From: Clostridium_AD sp050717635
GTDB lineage: Bacteria > Bacillota > Clostridia > Clostridiales > Clostridiaceae
NCBI RefSeq assembly: GCF_050717635.1
Contig: NZ_JBOITO010000003.1
Span: 124,001 to 188,000, forward strand
Length of the DNA: 64,000 nucleotides
Direction of reading: 5' to 3'
Shown: piece by piece, positions 36,303-44,716 of the stretch
Numbering within the stretch: position 1 is the stretch's first letter
Layout of the letters: each line of letters opens with the position of its first letter
Notes under the pieces: model-generated
Databases searched by the model: none
Told to the model about the DNA's origin: nothing
What the model saw: the letters and a program-made list of their open reading frames with translations, nothing else
Position numbers and translations under genes: made by a program

Positions 36303-37109
36303 ATGGAATTATACGGACTTTTGGGTGAAAGCTTAAAACATAGCATTTCTCCCCTTATCCATTCTGCAATTTTCAAGGAAATAATGGTAGACGGAACTTA
36401 TGAATTATTTGAGATTGGAAAAGGAGAAGTAGAAAACACTATAAATAGATTTAAAGACATAGGGGTAGTAGGTGTAAATGTTACGATTCCCTATAAAACA
36501 ACGGTTATGAGATGTATAGATGAAATATCTGATGAAGCAAAAAAAATTGGAGCAGTGAATACAATTTGTTTTAAGAATAAGAAAACAATTGGGTATAACA
36601 CGGATTATACTGGGTTTGGAATGATGTTAGAAAAAAACGATATAGATATTTACAATAAAAAAGCTGTCATTTTAGGTAGTGGCGGAGCTGCAAAGGCAGT
36701 AATCCAGTATCTTTTAGATAGTGGAATCGGTGAAATGACAATTGCAAGTAGAGGAGCTAATAAGGTAGAAGATATTCATAAAAAAAAAGAATTCAATATT
36801 ATATCCTATGCGGAACTTTCTCACCTCACAGAGAAAGATCTTATTATAAACTGTACACCTTGTGGAATGTATCCAAATGTAGATAGCTGTCCAATCCAAA
36901 AAAGTAGTATAGCTAAATTTTCTACAGTTATTGATTTAATATATAACCCTAAAGAAACCATGCTTCTAAAGCGTGCAAAAGAACTTAATATGAAGGCAGT
37001 TAATGGCCTCTATATGCTTATAGGTCAGGCAATCGCAGCTCAAGAACTGTGGAAGGATATAAAAATAGAAAATAATATTATAGATAGTGTTTATGAGAGA
37101 TTGAGGTAG
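36303..37109 (+). CDS. aroE: Shikimate dehydrogenase
   Basis: 268 residues from the ATG at 36303, which follows GGGAGGAG; the longer frame back to 36261 runs into pheA. The N-terminus has the shikimate-binding GESLKHSISPLIHSA and NVTIPYKTTVM with its catalytic lysine; NADP binding is at LGSGGAAKAVIQYLL. It reduces 3-dehydroshikimate to shikimate. Seven bases separate it from aroK. Confidence 0.94.
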   Translation: MELYGLLGESLKHSISPLIHSAIFKEIMVDGTYELFEIGKGEVENTINRFKDIGVVGVNVTIPYKTTVMRCIDEISDEAKKIGAVNTICFKNKKTIGYNTDYTGFGMMLEKNDIDIYNKKAVILGSGGAAKAVIQYLLDSGIGEMTIASRGANKVEDIHKKKEFNIISYAELSHLTEKDLIINCTPCGMYPNVDSCPIQKSSIAKFSTVIDLIYNPKETMLLKRAKELNMKAVNGLYMLIGQAIAAQELWKDIKIENNIIDSVYERLR

Positions 37110-37116
37110 AAAATAT

Positions 37117-37614
37117 ATGAAGGATAAGAACATAGTACTTATTGGTATAACTGGTTGTGGAAAAACAACAGTAGGGAATATTTTGGCTAAGAGACTTCAA
37201 TTACCATTTTATGATGTTGACCTGTATATAGAAAAAAAACATGGAAAAAGCATAGCTGATATATTTATACTGGGAGAACCGTATTTTAGAAAAGTTGAGA
37301 GCCTAGCTTTAGAGGAAATTGTAAATAAGGGTGAACGTAAGGTGATTTCTACTGGGGGAGGTGTTGTGAAAATTCATAAAAACATGGAACTTTTCCTAGA
37401 CAATTCCATTGTAGTATTTTTAAATAGAAATATTGATGAAATAGTAGGAGATATTGATGTTACGGGTCGTCCACTATTATCCGAAGATTTATCGAAAATA
37501 TACGATTTATATGAAAAACGACTTCCGCTTTATAAAAAACATTGTGATTATGAAATAAAAAACAAGGAAAGTATAAAAGAGACCATAGATGAAATATTAT
37601 ATATTTTGAGGTGA
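37117..37614 (+). CDS. aroK: Shikimate kinase
   Basis: 165 residues. Walker A GITGCGKTTVG is at residues 8-18, the DVDLYIEKKHGKSIADIF segment holds the shikimate-binding aspartate, and STGGGVV is the third family motif. It phosphorylates shikimate at O3. The stop lies four bases before aroQ. Confidence 0.94.
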   Translation: MKDKNIVLIGITGCGKTTVGNILAKRLQLPFYDVDLYIEKKHGKSIADIFILGEPYFRKVESLALEEIVNKGERKVISTGGGVVKIHKNMELFLDNSIVVFLNRNIDEIVGDIDVTGRPLLSEDLSKIYDLYEKRLPLYKKHCDYEIKNKESIKETIDEILYILR

Positions 37615-37618
37615 AGTT

Positions 37619-38059
37619 ATGAAAATATTAATTGTAAATGGACCCAATATTAATTTTTTAGGAATTCGAGAAGTGAATGTATATGGTAACACTAATTACA
37701 AACAAATGTGTGATAATTTATATGAGGTAGCAAAAGAGTTATCTATAGAACTTAGTATAGTTCAGAGCAATATAGAAGGGGAACTTATTAATTTTATACA
37801 AGGTGCCTATTCTAAATATGATGGCATAATTATAAACCCAGGTGCCTATACACATTATAGCATTGCAATTTATGATGCAATAAAGGCAGTGGCAATTCCA
37901 ACTGTAGAGGTACATATAAGTAACATACACGCAAGGGAAGAATTCAGAAAAACCTCAGTTATAGCTCCAGCTTGCATAGGGCAGCTTTGTGGTTTTGGTG
38001 TTTATGGATATACAATGGCATTAAATGCTTTTGTGACAAGAGAAATAAAATCTAATTAA
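37619..38059 (+). CDS. aroQ: Type II 3-dehydroquinate dehydratase
   Basis: 146 residues, typical for the dodecameric type II enzyme. It has NGPNINFLGIREVNVYG at the start, the catalytic tyrosine nearby, IINPGAYTHYSIAIYDA in the middle and EVHISNIHAREEFR late. It dehydrates 3-dehydroquinate to 3-dehydroshikimate. It is the last gene of the nine-gene operon and is followed by a terminator. The ribosome site GAGGTGAAG overlaps the aroK stop. Confidence 0.94.
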   Translation: MKILIVNGPNINFLGIREVNVYGNTNYKQMCDNLYEVAKELSIELSIVQSNIEGELINFIQGAYSKYDGIIINPGAYTHYSIAIYDAIKAVAIPTVEVHISNIHAREEFRKTSVIAPACIGQLCGFGVYGYTMALNAFVTREIKSN

Positions 38060-38063
38060 ATAA

Positions 38064-38096
38064 TATAATGAGCCTCAACTGTCGAGGCTCATTATA
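38064..38096. terminator. Terminator between aro operon and convergent gene
   Basis: Perfect 13-bp stem (38064-38076 with 38084-38096) around an AACTGTC loop, just past the aroQ stop; the convergent pentapeptide gene ends at 38130, so it can serve both directions. Confidence 0.85.
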
Positions 38097-38129
38097 TTTA
38101 CATGATTTAAATTTAAATTTAAATTTTAA

Positions 38130-38771
38130 TTACATATTATTTTTTATGAATTTAATTATATAACTTAAGGTGTAAAAATCACAATTAAGTTCAGTTTGAA
38201 TCATATTTAACCCTTTAATTAATGTTTGTTCATCAAAATTTTCTAAGAGTATTATTAAATTTATTACGTTAATGGTACCATCTTTTGTATCAAGAACCCT
38301 TGCAGATTTTACATATTTGTTTTTCATAACACTTACAACAGCGAATCGAAGCTCTTCACTAATTTCAAGCACAGGCATTTCACTTAAAATTTTAACTCCT
38401 GAGTTTTTAATATCGAAATTTTTAGCTTTTGTAACATCAGTGCCCAAAAATATAGTATTTTTAAATTCTGTATCTTCAAAATTTACACCATCTAAATTCA
38501 CAGAATCAAATATAGCGTTTTCAAATATAGAACCTTCAAAATCACTATCTTTTAGATTTGTTCCTATGAATTCAGCCCATTTAAAAGTACATTCTAAAAA
38601 AACACATGATTTAAAGTGTGCTCCGCGAAAACTTACAAAATTAAAATTTGAGTCTGAAAAATCACTGTTATAGCAATTACTTCTCTCAAGATTTTTATAC
38701 ATAAAATTCTTACCTGTTTTCTCTATATTGTTATATACAAAATTACCCTTAACACTACGATTCTTAGCCAT
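38130..38771 (-). CDS. Pentapeptide-repeat protein
   Basis: 213 residues from the ATG at 38771, which follows GGAGGTAAAA; an ATG four codons earlier overlaps that site. From about residue 25 to 120 runs a series of A(D/N)LXX-like five-residue repeats with F, L and N at the stacked positions (YNSDFSDSNFNFVSFRGAHF and onward), forming a right-handed quadrilateral helix. The C-terminal 90 residues are non-repetitive. Relatives include DNA-gyrase-protecting proteins, but no specific function can be given. It is a single-gene unit, convergent with the aro operon. Confidence 0.8.
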   Translation of the reverse strand: MAKNRSVKGNFVYNNIEKTGKNFMYKNLERSNCYNSDFSDSNFNFVSFRGAHFKSCVFLECTFKWAEFIGTNLKDSDFEGSIFENAIFDSVNLDGVNFEDTEFKNTIFLGTDVTKAKNFDIKNSGVKILSEMPVLEISEELRFAVVSVMKNKYVKSARVLDTKDGTINVINLIILLENFDEQTLIKGLNMIQTELNCDFYTLSYIIKFIKNNM

Positions 38772-38969
38772 TTTTACCTCCATAGCAAATATAAATATTT
38801 GCCTTCTTTATGTTCCTATTTCATTTTAAATACTATACAAAATTTCAATAAAAGTCAATGTTTTCTTAATATTATTAATTGACAAGAAGCTTTTCGAGTG
38901 TATAAAATTATTTTTTTATGTTAAAATAGAAATAGTATAATAATAACATTTATTGAGTGGTGATTTTAA

Positions 38970-39704
38970 ATGAAAGATAGGATATTTAGTAGTTTACTAA
39001 TTAAATTAATAGTAGGATTAATACTTATTTTATATATTTTGTTTTTATACATGGACTTCTATAATGTAAAAGCTATAATAACCTCTGAAAGTATAAAGTA
39101 TTTATGTATATTACTTTGTTTTTTAATATCAATACTCTCTACTAAAAATTCACATAGAGATAAAGTTAATGATATAGATATAAGACTGCTTGTGTTTGGG
39201 TTATTTATTACTATAATTGCAGACTTGTGCTTAATTGTATTAGATTTTTATATTTTAGGTGTGATTTTTTTTACTTTGGTCCAAGTTATATATTGTGTTA
39301 GGTATATTAATAAAAATATCAAAGCAACACTCATAAAACTTTTTATTAGTTTTCTACTTATAGTTTTTTCATATGAAATAGCTATATTATTTATTGAAAA
39401 AATTAATATTTTGATCCCCATTTCATTATTTTATACTTTTTGTCTACTTAGCAGTGTTATTAAAGCTATAAAGGCTTCTAATAATAATTTATATACAACG
39501 AAAAGTAAACATAGAATAGTCCTGGGTATGATATTTTTTCTTTTATGTGACACATGTGTAGCTTTATCTAATATACCTATATTGTTTCCTTTATCAGGGT
39601 ATATAATAATAAGATTCCAATCAATAGCGTATTTTTTAATTTGGGTATTCTATGTTCCATCACAGTTATTATTAGCTTTAAGTGGGAATGGTAGAATCTC
39701 ATAA
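38970..39704 (+). CDS. YhhN/TMEM86-like integral membrane protein
   Basis: 244 residues with eight predicted helices. The paired acidic motifs of the YhhN family are visible: ADLCLIVLDFYILGVIFFTL in the middle, and near the end LLCDTCVALSNI with the closing FYVPSQLLLALS. Animal TMEM86B is a lysoplasmalogenase. Clostridial membranes contain plasmalogens, so a role in ether-lipid turnover is possible but unproved. It is a single-gene unit with its own promoter (TTGACA near 38879). Confidence 0.6.
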   Translation: MKDRIFSSLLIKLIVGLILILYILFLYMDFYNVKAIITSESIKYLCILLCFLISILSTKNSHRDKVNDIDIRLLVFGLFITIIADLCLIVLDFYILGVIFFTLVQVIYCVRYINKNIKATLIKLFISFLLIVFSYEIAILFIEKINILIPISLFYTFCLLSSVIKAIKASNNNLYTTKSKHRIVLGMIFFLLCDTCVALSNIPILFPLSGYIIIRFQSIAYFLIWVFYVPSQLLLALSGNGRIS

Positions 39705-39857
39705 TACTAATTCTATTTTACCATTATAAATGTGTATACTAAACACATTGGAAGATGTTGCTAAAATTGTATTTTAAGGTTACAATATAATTTATTGACT
39801 CTAATAATTATTATTAAAATAAGAGTTATAGCATTAAAAGTTATAAGGAGGATTAAC

Positions 39858-40784
39858 ATGCAAGGAAAAACTATAGTACAAATCAAGAACGTTACAAAGA
39901 AGATTGGTAAAAAAGTAATAATAGACGATCTTACTTTTGATGTGTATGCAGGTGAGGTATTCGGTTTTCTTGGACCAAACGGAGCCGGCAAAACTACCAC
40001 TATTAAAATGCTTTTAGGACTAATGTCTATTACTAAGGGTGAGATGTTTATTGATGGATTCAATGTTGAGAAAGATTTTGAAAAAGCAATTGCTAAAGTA
40101 GGTGGAATTATTGAAAATCCAGATTTATACAAATATCTAACGGGGTATCAGAATCTTGTTCATTACTTTCGAATGTATCCAGATATAAAAAAGGAACGTA
40201 TTGATGAAGTTATCAAAATTGTGGGTCTTGAAAAAAGAATACACGACAAAATAAAAACATATTCACTAGGTATGCGCCAAAGACTAGGTGTTGCACAAGC
40301 ACTTCTTAATTCTCCAAAACTATTGGTTTTGGATGAACCTACTAATGGGTTAGACCCCGCTGGTATTCATGAACTACGCAATCATTTAAGGACACTAGCC
40401 ATGGAGGAGAATGTTGCAGTAATTGTATCAAGTCATTTGCTTTCAGAAATGGAGCTTATGTGTGATAGGGTTGGAATAATACAAAATGGAAAATTGGTTA
40501 AAATTCAGGATATGAAAGAATTGCTTGAGGATGGTAATGATTCAGTTATAGCTCTAACTGTTACGCCAATTGAAAGTGCAAAAGAGTATTTAGAAAGTAT
40601 AAGTAGTAAATACGAGCCAGTAATAAATGGTTTGGAACTAGAAATTATAGAGGACATGGAAAATGTTCCTGAATTAATTGAAAAGCTTGTGGCTCAAGGG
40701 ATTAAGATCAATGGTGTCCGTAAAATCCAACAAAGCTTAGAGGACAAGTTCTTAAAAATGACAGGGGGTAACGAAATTGCGTAA
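39858..40784 (+). CDS. ABC transporter ATP-binding protein (bacitracin/lantibiotic-type exporter)
   Basis: 308 residues from the ATG at 39858 after AAGGAGG; the longer frame to 39795 has no ribosome site. It has Walker A GPNGAGKTT, signature SLGMRQRLG and Walker B LLVLDEPTNGLDPAG. The C-terminal part beyond about 220 resembles the tail of BcrA-type ATPases. With the permease at 40777 it should form an ABC-2 exporter for an antibiotic peptide or similar compound. It overlaps the permease gene by eight bases. Confidence 0.9.
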   Translation: MQGKTIVQIKNVTKKIGKKVIIDDLTFDVYAGEVFGFLGPNGAGKTTTIKMLLGLMSITKGEMFIDGFNVEKDFEKAIAKVGGIIENPDLYKYLTGYQNLVHYFRMYPDIKKERIDEVIKIVGLEKRIHDKIKTYSLGMRQRLGVAQALLNSPKLLVLDEPTNGLDPAGIHELRNHLRTLAMEENVAVIVSSHLLSEMELMCDRVGIIQNGKLVKIQDMKELLEDGNDSVIALTVTPIESAKEYLESISSKYEPVINGLELEIIEDMENVPELIEKLVAQGIKINGVRKIQQSLEDKFLKMTGGNEIA

Positions 40785-41730
40785 AATGATTAACTTAGTT
40801 CGTAATGAAAATATGAAGCTTTCTCATAGCATTAGTACGTGGATAATGATGGGTATATTGGTTCTTATCATAGTAGTAGTCGGCCTTTTATATAGATTTA
40901 CAGGTACACAAGAACCTACAACTGATTGGAAAGCAGATGTAACAACGCAAAATGAGTCTTTCAAAAAATCATTAAATCAGCCAGGAGTGCCTAAAATAGT
41001 TAAGGATTCAACTACAAAAGAAATACAAAATAATGAATATCGTCTTGAAAACAATATAGAACCTGTAAAATCTAACTCTTTATGGGGGTTTGTAGGAACA
41101 GGAAGTGCTATTATATCTTTAATATCTCTTTTTGCTATTATATTGGGTGGTAAAATAGTAGCCAATGAGTTTTCTGATGGCACAATTAAGCTGTTACTGA
41201 TTAGACCGTCAAAACGATGGAAAATTTTACTGTCGAAATATATTGCTGTTATAGGACAAATTATTTTAATGCTTTTGGTGCTTTTTGTAGTATCATTTGT
41301 TCTTGGCGGTATATTATTTAGCTTTAAAGGAGCAAGTACTCCATATCTTTCAAATTCTGGTGGCAAAATTACTGAAATTAGTATGGTAGCACATATAGTT
41401 CAAATTTATGGGCTTCAATGTGTAAATTTGCTTATGATGGTTACCTTAGCCTTTATGATATCTTCTGTTTTCCGTAATAGTGCAATGGCTATAGGAATCG
41501 GAGTTTTTCTTTTAACTATAGTACAACCAGTAATGCTTGCGCTTAGTATGAAATTTGATTGGGTAAAATTCATTTTATTTGCAAACACAGATTTAAATCA
41601 ATATATTACTGGAGTACCATTAATTGAAGGAATGACAATGACATTTTCAATTATAGTACTATTAGTTTACTTTATAATTTTTAACACTATTTCATATCTT
41701 GGGTTTACAAAGAGAGATATAGTCGCATAA
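40777..41730 (+). CDS. ABC-2 type transporter permease
   Basis: 317 residues with six predicted helices and a large extracellular loop after the first helix, as in BcrB-like permeases; the segment ANEFSDGTIKLLLIRPSKRWKILLSKY is the ABC-2 cytoplasmic motif. TTG at 40777, eight bases after GGGGG, is preferred to ATG 40786 because of spacing and its overlap with the ATPase stop, which implies coupling. Substrate unknown. A strong terminator follows. Confidence 0.87.
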   Translation: MRKMINLVRNENMKLSHSISTWIMMGILVLIIVVVGLLYRFTGTQEPTTDWKADVTTQNESFKKSLNQPGVPKIVKDSTTKEIQNNEYRLENNIEPVKSNSLWGFVGTGSAIISLISLFAIILGGKIVANEFSDGTIKLLLIRPSKRWKILLSKYIAVIGQIILMLLVLFVVSFVLGGILFSFKGASTPYLSNSGGKITEISMVAHIVQIYGLQCVNLLMMVTLAFMISSVFRNSAMAIGIGVFLLTIVQPVMLALSMKFDWVKFILFANTDLNQYITGVPLIEGMTMTFSIIVLLVYFIIFNTISYLGFTKRDIVA

Positions 41731-41757
41731 TAAACTCAAATATAGTTTAAAAATATG

Positions 41758-41796
41758 GATTACCTAGATAAATATAGAATTTATCTAGGTGTTTTT
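41758..41796 (+). terminator. Terminator of ABC-2 exporter operon
   Basis: Twelve-bp perfect stem ACCTAGATAAAT / ATTTATCTAGGT with a short loop, followed by GTTTTTC. Confidence 0.85.
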
Positions 41797-41812
41797 CATA
41801 TACTTACATTTT

Positions 41813-41858
41813 AATTAATAATTATCTTAATCAAGCATATAATTAATAATTATCTTAA
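41813..41858 (+). repeat. 18-bp direct repeat before the thr promoter
   Basis: AATTAATAATTATCTTAA occurs identically at 41813-41830 and 41841-41858, 28 bases apart start to start. The second copy ends 18 bases before the -35 of the threonine promoter. The placement suits a regulator site, but which protein would bind is unknown. Confidence 0.5.
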
Positions 41859-41876
41859 GTAATAACTTGACAAGCC

Positions 41877-41905
41877 GGTAAAAAAATAGTAAAATAACAA
41901 CAATA
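41877..41905 (+). promoter_or_regulatory. Promoter of threonine operon
   Basis: TTGACA (41877-41882), 17 bases, TAAAAT (41900-41905). A start near 41912 would put the leader ORF at 41946 and the terminator at 42208 in one leader RNA of about 400 bases. Confidence 0.8.
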
Positions 41906-41945
41906 TATAAAACACAATAAATATTATAGAAATAGGAGGGCAATT

Positions 41946-42023
41946 ATGATAATTATAGGGTCAATTACCACCAGCATGGGAAATAATTTAATAACTTTTT
42001 TTAATTGCTCCATAACTTTTTAA
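41946..42023 (+). CDS. Ile/Thr-rich leader peptide of threonine operon (attenuation)
   Basis: 25-codon ORF with AGGAGGG seven bases before the ATG. The peptide (beginning MIIIGSITTSMGNNLITFF) has six Ile and four Thr among 25 residues, including the block III-G-S-ITT. It sits in the leader of thrC-thrB-lysC-hom, just as the Thr/Ile-rich thrL peptide does in enterobacteria. Stalling when Thr or Ile is scarce would relieve termination downstream. The ORF is short and its enrichment weaker than in E. coli thrL, so some doubt remains. Confidence 0.6.
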   Translation: MIIIGSITTSMGNNLITFFNCSITF

Positions 42024-42056
42024 AATATAAGTAGAGAGAATTGTTTGAATCTTATA

Positions 42057-42087
42057 TTATGATCAGTTAGGAGATAACTTCTCATAA
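42057..42087 (+). promoter_or_regulatory. Leader hairpin in thr operon
   Basis: TTATGA / TCATAA outer pairs and AGTTA / TAACT inner pairs form an 11-bp hairpin with a 2x2 internal loop and GGAGA apical loop, between leader ORF and terminator. A second imperfect hairpin lies at about 42136-42190. They could be the alternative structures of an attenuator. Confidence 0.45.
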
Positions 42088-42204
42088 TGGTGTTGGTCTA
42101 AAAATGATTTGAATAATTGCGAATACTTCAGTACATAAAAATACCATTTTCTTAGGTGTTTTAAAATTTATTGAAAACTAAGTATTTTAAATGTTTATTA
42201 ATCG

Positions 42205-42243
42205 TAAAAGCACTGTTAACTTGAGTTAACAGTGCTTTTACTA
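42205..42243 (+). terminator. Attenuator-type terminator before thrC
   Basis: Perfect 14-bp stem AAAAGCACTGTTAA / TTAACAGTGCTTTT around a short CTTGAG-type loop, then TACTATAC, about 65 bases before thrC. It is too far from the ABC exporter (which has its own terminator) to belong to it, so it is probably a regulated terminator in the thr leader. No clear antiterminator partner was found by eye. Confidence 0.75.
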
Positions 42244-42308
42244 TACTTAATTGCAAAATCGCAAAATTCAAACAATATACACTGTCCAAAGTAAAAGGGG
42301 GAATAAAT

Positions 42309-43796
42309 ATGAATTTAATGTACAAAAGTACAAGAGGAAGTAGCGAGATTATAACAGCAAGTGAAGCTATTATAAAAGGTATGGCAGAGGATGGAGGATT
42401 ATACATCCCAGTTAAAATTCCGACTATTAATATGCCACTTCATGAAATTATGAATTTTAGTTATTGTAAGTTAGCCAATTACATCTTAAAAGAATTTCTA
42501 ACAGATTTTTCGGAAGATGAAATAAGTGAATGTGTTAAGAGTGCTTACAGTAATAATTTTAATTCTGAGGAAATAGTTGAAGTGAAGAAACAAGGGGACG
42601 AGTTTTTTTTAGAACTTTATCATGGACCAACCCTTGCATTTAAGGATATGGCACTATCTTTACTTCCACATTTACTAAAAACAGCTATGAGCAAACATAA
42701 AATAACAAAAGAAATAGTAATTTTAACAGCTACTTCTGGAGATACAGGGAAGGCAGCACTTGAGGGCTTTAAAAATATAGACAAAACAAAAATAATAGTT
42801 TTTTATCCTGAAAAGGGAGTAAGCGAAATTCAAAAAAGACAAATGACTACTCAAGAAGGTAATAATGTCTATGTAACTTCAATAGAAGGAAATTTTGATG
42901 ATGCACAAACAGGCGTTAAAGAAATTTTTAACGATAGTAAATATAGTGAATTTTTAGATAAGCATAATTATATTTTATCTTCAGCTAATTCAATAAATAT
43001 AGGAAGGCTTGTTCCACAAATTGTTTATTATTATTATACATATTTATCACTTTTAAAGAAGGGTGAAATAAAAAACAATGAGAAAATAAATATAGTGGTT
43101 CCAACGGGGAATTTCGGCAATATTCTTGCAGCATATTATGCTAGTGAAATGGGTCTGCCAGTAAATAAATTTATATGTGCTTCAAATGAAAACAATGTAC
43201 TTTCCGATTTTATAAAAACAGGAGTTTATGATACACATAGAGAATTTATGATTACAGCATCACCATCTATGGACATTCTTGTATCTAGTAATTTAGAAAG
43301 ACTAAATTATTATTTAAGTGGTAAGGATGAAGAAGTTATCTCGAAATTAATGGAAAAACTGAGTTTAGATGGAAAGTATGAAATAAACCAAGATATGAAG
43401 AATGGCTTAAAAGATTTTCATGCTGGATTCGCAACAGACAAAGAAACATTTGAAAGTATAAAAGAAGTATACCACAAATTTAATTATGTAATGGATACCC
43501 ATACTGCTGTAGCTTATTCCGTGTATAAAAAATACAAAATGGAAACAGCTGATAGTACAAAAACAATTATAGTATCTACAGCAAGTCCATTTAAGTTTAC
43601 AAGAAGTGTGTGTAATAGTGTTTCTATAGATACTGAGGGTTTTGATGATTTTGAGTTAATTAATGAACTATCAAAACACACAGGACTTAATGTGCCATCA
43701 TCAATTGAGAATTTAAAAGACAAGGAAATAATATTTAAAAACGTATGTAATAAAGAAAATATGAAAAATGTAATTAATGATTTTTTGAAAGTGTAG
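42309..43796 (+). CDS. thrC: Threonine synthase
   Basis: 495 residues, the long ThrC form. The N-terminal YKSTRG start is typical, the PLP lysine is K112 in GPTLAFKDMAL, and a TATSGDTGKAAL loop binds the cofactor phosphate; VPTGNFGNILAAYYA follows. It converts phosphohomoserine to threonine. AAAAGGGGG precedes the ATG. It heads the operon thrC-thrB-lysC-hom, which covers aspartate activation and the threonine branch except aspartate semialdehyde dehydrogenase. Confidence 0.95.
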   Translation: MNLMYKSTRGSSEIITASEAIIKGMAEDGGLYIPVKIPTINMPLHEIMNFSYCKLANYILKEFLTDFSEDEISECVKSAYSNNFNSEEIVEVKKQGDEFFLELYHGPTLAFKDMALSLLPHLLKTAMSKHKITKEIVILTATSGDTGKAALEGFKNIDKTKIIVFYPEKGVSEIQKRQMTTQEGNNVYVTSIEGNFDDAQTGVKEIFNDSKYSEFLDKHNYILSSANSINIGRLVPQIVYYYYTYLSLLKKGEIKNNEKINIVVPTGNFGNILAAYYASEMGLPVNKFICASNENNVLSDFIKTGVYDTHREFMITASPSMDILVSSNLERLNYYLSGKDEEVISKLMEKLSLDGKYEINQDMKNGLKDFHAGFATDKETFESIKEVYHKFNYVMDTHTAVAYSVYKKYKMETADSTKTIIVSTASPFKFTRSVCNSVSIDTEGFDDFELINELSKHTGLNVPSSIENLKDKEIIFKNVCNKENMKNVINDFLKV

Positions 43797-43805
43797 GTGA
43801 ATAAA

Positions 43806-44699
43806 ATGATTAAAATAAGAGTCCCAGCAACAAGTGCAAACCTTGGACCAGGATTTGATTGCTTAGGTATCGCCCTTAATTTATATAATAAATTTGAATT
43901 TGAAGAGATGGACAAAGGGTTAGAGTTTATAGGCTGCGCGGAAAAGTTCAAAAATAAAAATAACTTAGTATATACATCAATGATAAAGTGTTTTGATGAA
44001 ATAGGATATAAAAGCCATGGAATGAGGATTAAAATGCAGTGCGATATACCAGTATCAAGAGGACTTGGAAGCAGCGCTGCATGTATATTAGGTGGAGTTA
44101 TGGCAGCAAGCGAAATTGCATCAGGGGCGCTAAGCACTAAGGAAATATTGGAAATAGCAGCAGAAATTGAGGGCCATCCAGATAATTTAGCACCTGCATT
44201 ATATGGAGGGATGACTGTTTCTATAAAAGAAGAAAAAAGCATTTATGTACAACAGATAAAATTAAATAAAGTGTTTAAACTTTGTGCTTTGATACCAGAT
44301 TTTACTTTGTCGACAGAAAAAGCTAGAAGCATACTGCCGAAGGTAATACCATATGAAGATGCGTTATTCAATATAGGAAGAACAGCACTTATGATAGCAG
44401 CACTTAGTAATGGAAATATGGATATGCTTAGAATTGGTTGTGAGGACAAGCTTCATCAGAGCTATAGAGGAAATCTTATAAATAATTATGGTGATATTAC
44501 TAAAAAATGTAGAGAGTTAAGTTCTAAGGGCGTATTTTTAAGTGGTGCAGGACCCACTATTATGAATATAATTAATGATGAAAATGATGAAAATGAAGAA
44601 TTTGAAGTGGAAATTACTAAATATTTATCAGCACTTAAAGATAAATGGGTAGTTAAACAGTTAAATATAGATTTTAAAGGGGCTATTACTTACAAATAG
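43806..44699 (+). CDS. thrB: Homoserine kinase
   Basis: 297 residues from the ATG at 43806; the GTG at 43797 is part of the TAGGTGA ribosome site. It is a GHMP kinase: VPATSANLGPGFDCLG at the start, the ATP loop VSRGLGSSAACILGG at about residues 84-98, and a late LSGAGPTIM. It phosphorylates homoserine for ThrC. Nine bases separate it from the thrC stop. Confidence 0.95.
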   Translation: MIKIRVPATSANLGPGFDCLGIALNLYNKFEFEEMDKGLEFIGCAEKFKNKNNLVYTSMIKCFDEIGYKSHGMRIKMQCDIPVSRGLGSSAACILGGVMAASEIASGALSTKEILEIAAEIEGHPDNLAPALYGGMTVSIKEEKSIYVQQIKLNKVFKLCALIPDFTLSTEKARSILPKVIPYEDALFNIGRTALMIAALSNGNMDMLRIGCEDKLHQSYRGNLINNYGDITKKCRELSSKGVFLSGAGPTIMNIINDENDENEEFEVEITKYLSALKDKWVVKQLNIDFKGAITYK

Positions 44700-44716
44700 A
44701 AAGGTTGGGGTTTGTT

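Noticed and set aside
43514..44242. 242-codon antisense frame across thrC and thrB
   Set aside because: Spans the junction of two clear genes on the other strand and has no recognisable features.
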